Shown: positions 41,333 through 41,801 of the stretch, in pieces
Layout: the number at the start of each line of letters is the position of its first letter
How positions within the stretch are numbered: the stretch's first letter is position 1
From: Arenibacter nanhaiticus
Lineage (GTDB): Bacteria; Bacteroidota; Bacteroidia; Flavobacteriales; Flavobacteriaceae
DNA length: 41,801 bases
Assembly: GCF_900141935.1 (NCBI RefSeq)
Contig: NZ_FQYX01000032.1
Location: 1-41,801, forward strand
Reading direction: 5' to 3'
The notes under the pieces: generated by a model
What the model was told of the DNA's origin: nothing
The model's input: only the letters and a program-made list of their open reading frames with translations
Database searches by the model: none
Program-made: the position numbers and the translations under genes

Positions 41333-41482
41333 TAATTTGAATAAAATGATATAACTGCCTGTAATAACCAAGGAATATTCGGCCCGCTGATAGGCCAGGG
41401 CTTAATATCTTGTTGACGGATCCCTTTTCTGCTTATGGGGAAAGCGTTTCTGGATCAAGCACAAAAGTTGTGTGTGAATTGA

Positions 41483-41801
41483 AATAGGAGTTCGATATTT
41501 GCAGAAAAACGAACAGCATTGGAATTATCTATCGACCTATTAAAGCTTATACTGCCTGAACTATTAATAACCCACTTTAATCTTGTCTCCCATAAAACAG
41601 AAGAGGGTACCCTTCATTTATATTTTGAAGAAAAGAAGGATACACCTAAAGAGGAAAAACATCGCATTTTAATAGGTCATGGCTTTCATAAGGAGATCGT
41701 CGTCCAGGATTTCCCATTACGAGGAAAATCAGTCTTTCTCCACATTAAGCGCCGCCGTTGGCTGGACAAGGCCACGGGGAAAGCCGTGCAAAGAGATTGG
41801 G
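41483..41801 (+). CDS. ISAon1-type transposase N-terminal-region protein (cut by window edge)
   Basis: The open frame from 41483 (after TGA 41480-41482) continues off the window. The recognisable part begins LELSIDLLKLILPELLITHF at 41519, then EEGTLHLYFEEKKDTPKEEK, LIGHGFHKEIVVQDFPLRGK and IKRRRWLDKATGKAVQRDW. This matches the N-terminal-region protein that accompanies ISAon1-type transposases in Bacteroidota. The expected start codon position is TTG 41519, either a true TTG start or a decayed ATG; TAGGAG lies about 30 bp upstream. The catalytic protein would be downstream, outside the window. Confidence 0.6.

Overview
The window reads as chromosomal DNA of a member of the Flavobacteriaceae (Bacteroidota). 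Signs of this are the SDR-type threonine dehydrogenase, the fused RimB-like protease/RimK, start regions without Shine-Dalgarno sequences, promoters of the TTG-N19..23-TAnnTTTG type, many secreted or lipoprotein genes with short A/T-rich leaders, and the two insertion-sequence families at the edges. I cannot name genus or species from the sequence alone.

Layout. 1-328: end of an IS21-family element with the 5' part of istA, abutting the 3' end of an EamA/DMT transporter (357-1256, -). 1.6-4.5 kb: molybdopterin genes moaE-moaC and three unrecognised secreted or membrane-anchored proteins. 4.9-9.5 kb: a tight five-gene operon of arginine decarboxylase, agmatinase-family ureohydrolase, a deoxyhypusine-synthase-like protein, a small acidic protein and an RMD1/DUF155 membrane protein. 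9.5-11.4 kb: a VOC protein and the RimB-RimK fusion, closed by a strong bidirectional terminator shared with the convergent threonine dehydrogenase. 12.5-15.8 kb: small secreted proteins and an SDR protein translationally coupled to a multi-spanning M28 peptidase (to 18.0 kb). 18.2-22.3 kb: CBS protein, zinc-ribbon protein, VOC protein, Qnr-like pentapeptide protein and M60-like peptidase. 22.8-36.4 kb: housekeeping genes (a short ssb paralogue, ferritin, histone-deacetylase-like protein, tex, metG, yraN, an ACT-like protein, a TlpA-like thioredoxin, mfd). 37.1-41.3 kb: a membrane-bound AraC regulator, then a visibly AT-richer segment with a secreted amidohydrolase, a collapsed AraC-type pseudogene and two small lipoproteins. 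The right edge enters an ISAon1-type transposase.

How the genes work together. The main pathway is polyamine synthesis: arginine to agmatine to putrescine. A deoxyhypusine-synthase homologue sits in the same transcript, although bacteria have no eIF5A substrate. Its catalytic lysine is present, but several residues that hold spermidine in the eukaryotic enzyme are changed. With the acidic protein, the RMD1 homologue and the nearby S6-modifying RimK fusion, this is the part of the window most likely to hold undescribed biology.

The other notable signal is non-coding. Three copies of an 80-bp GC-rich repeat, each bounded by GGGCGTT...AACGC, lie between genes. Each is just beyond a rho-independent terminator, at 3697, 20398 and 27725. 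No rRNA gene, CRISPR array or convincing tRNA gene was seen.
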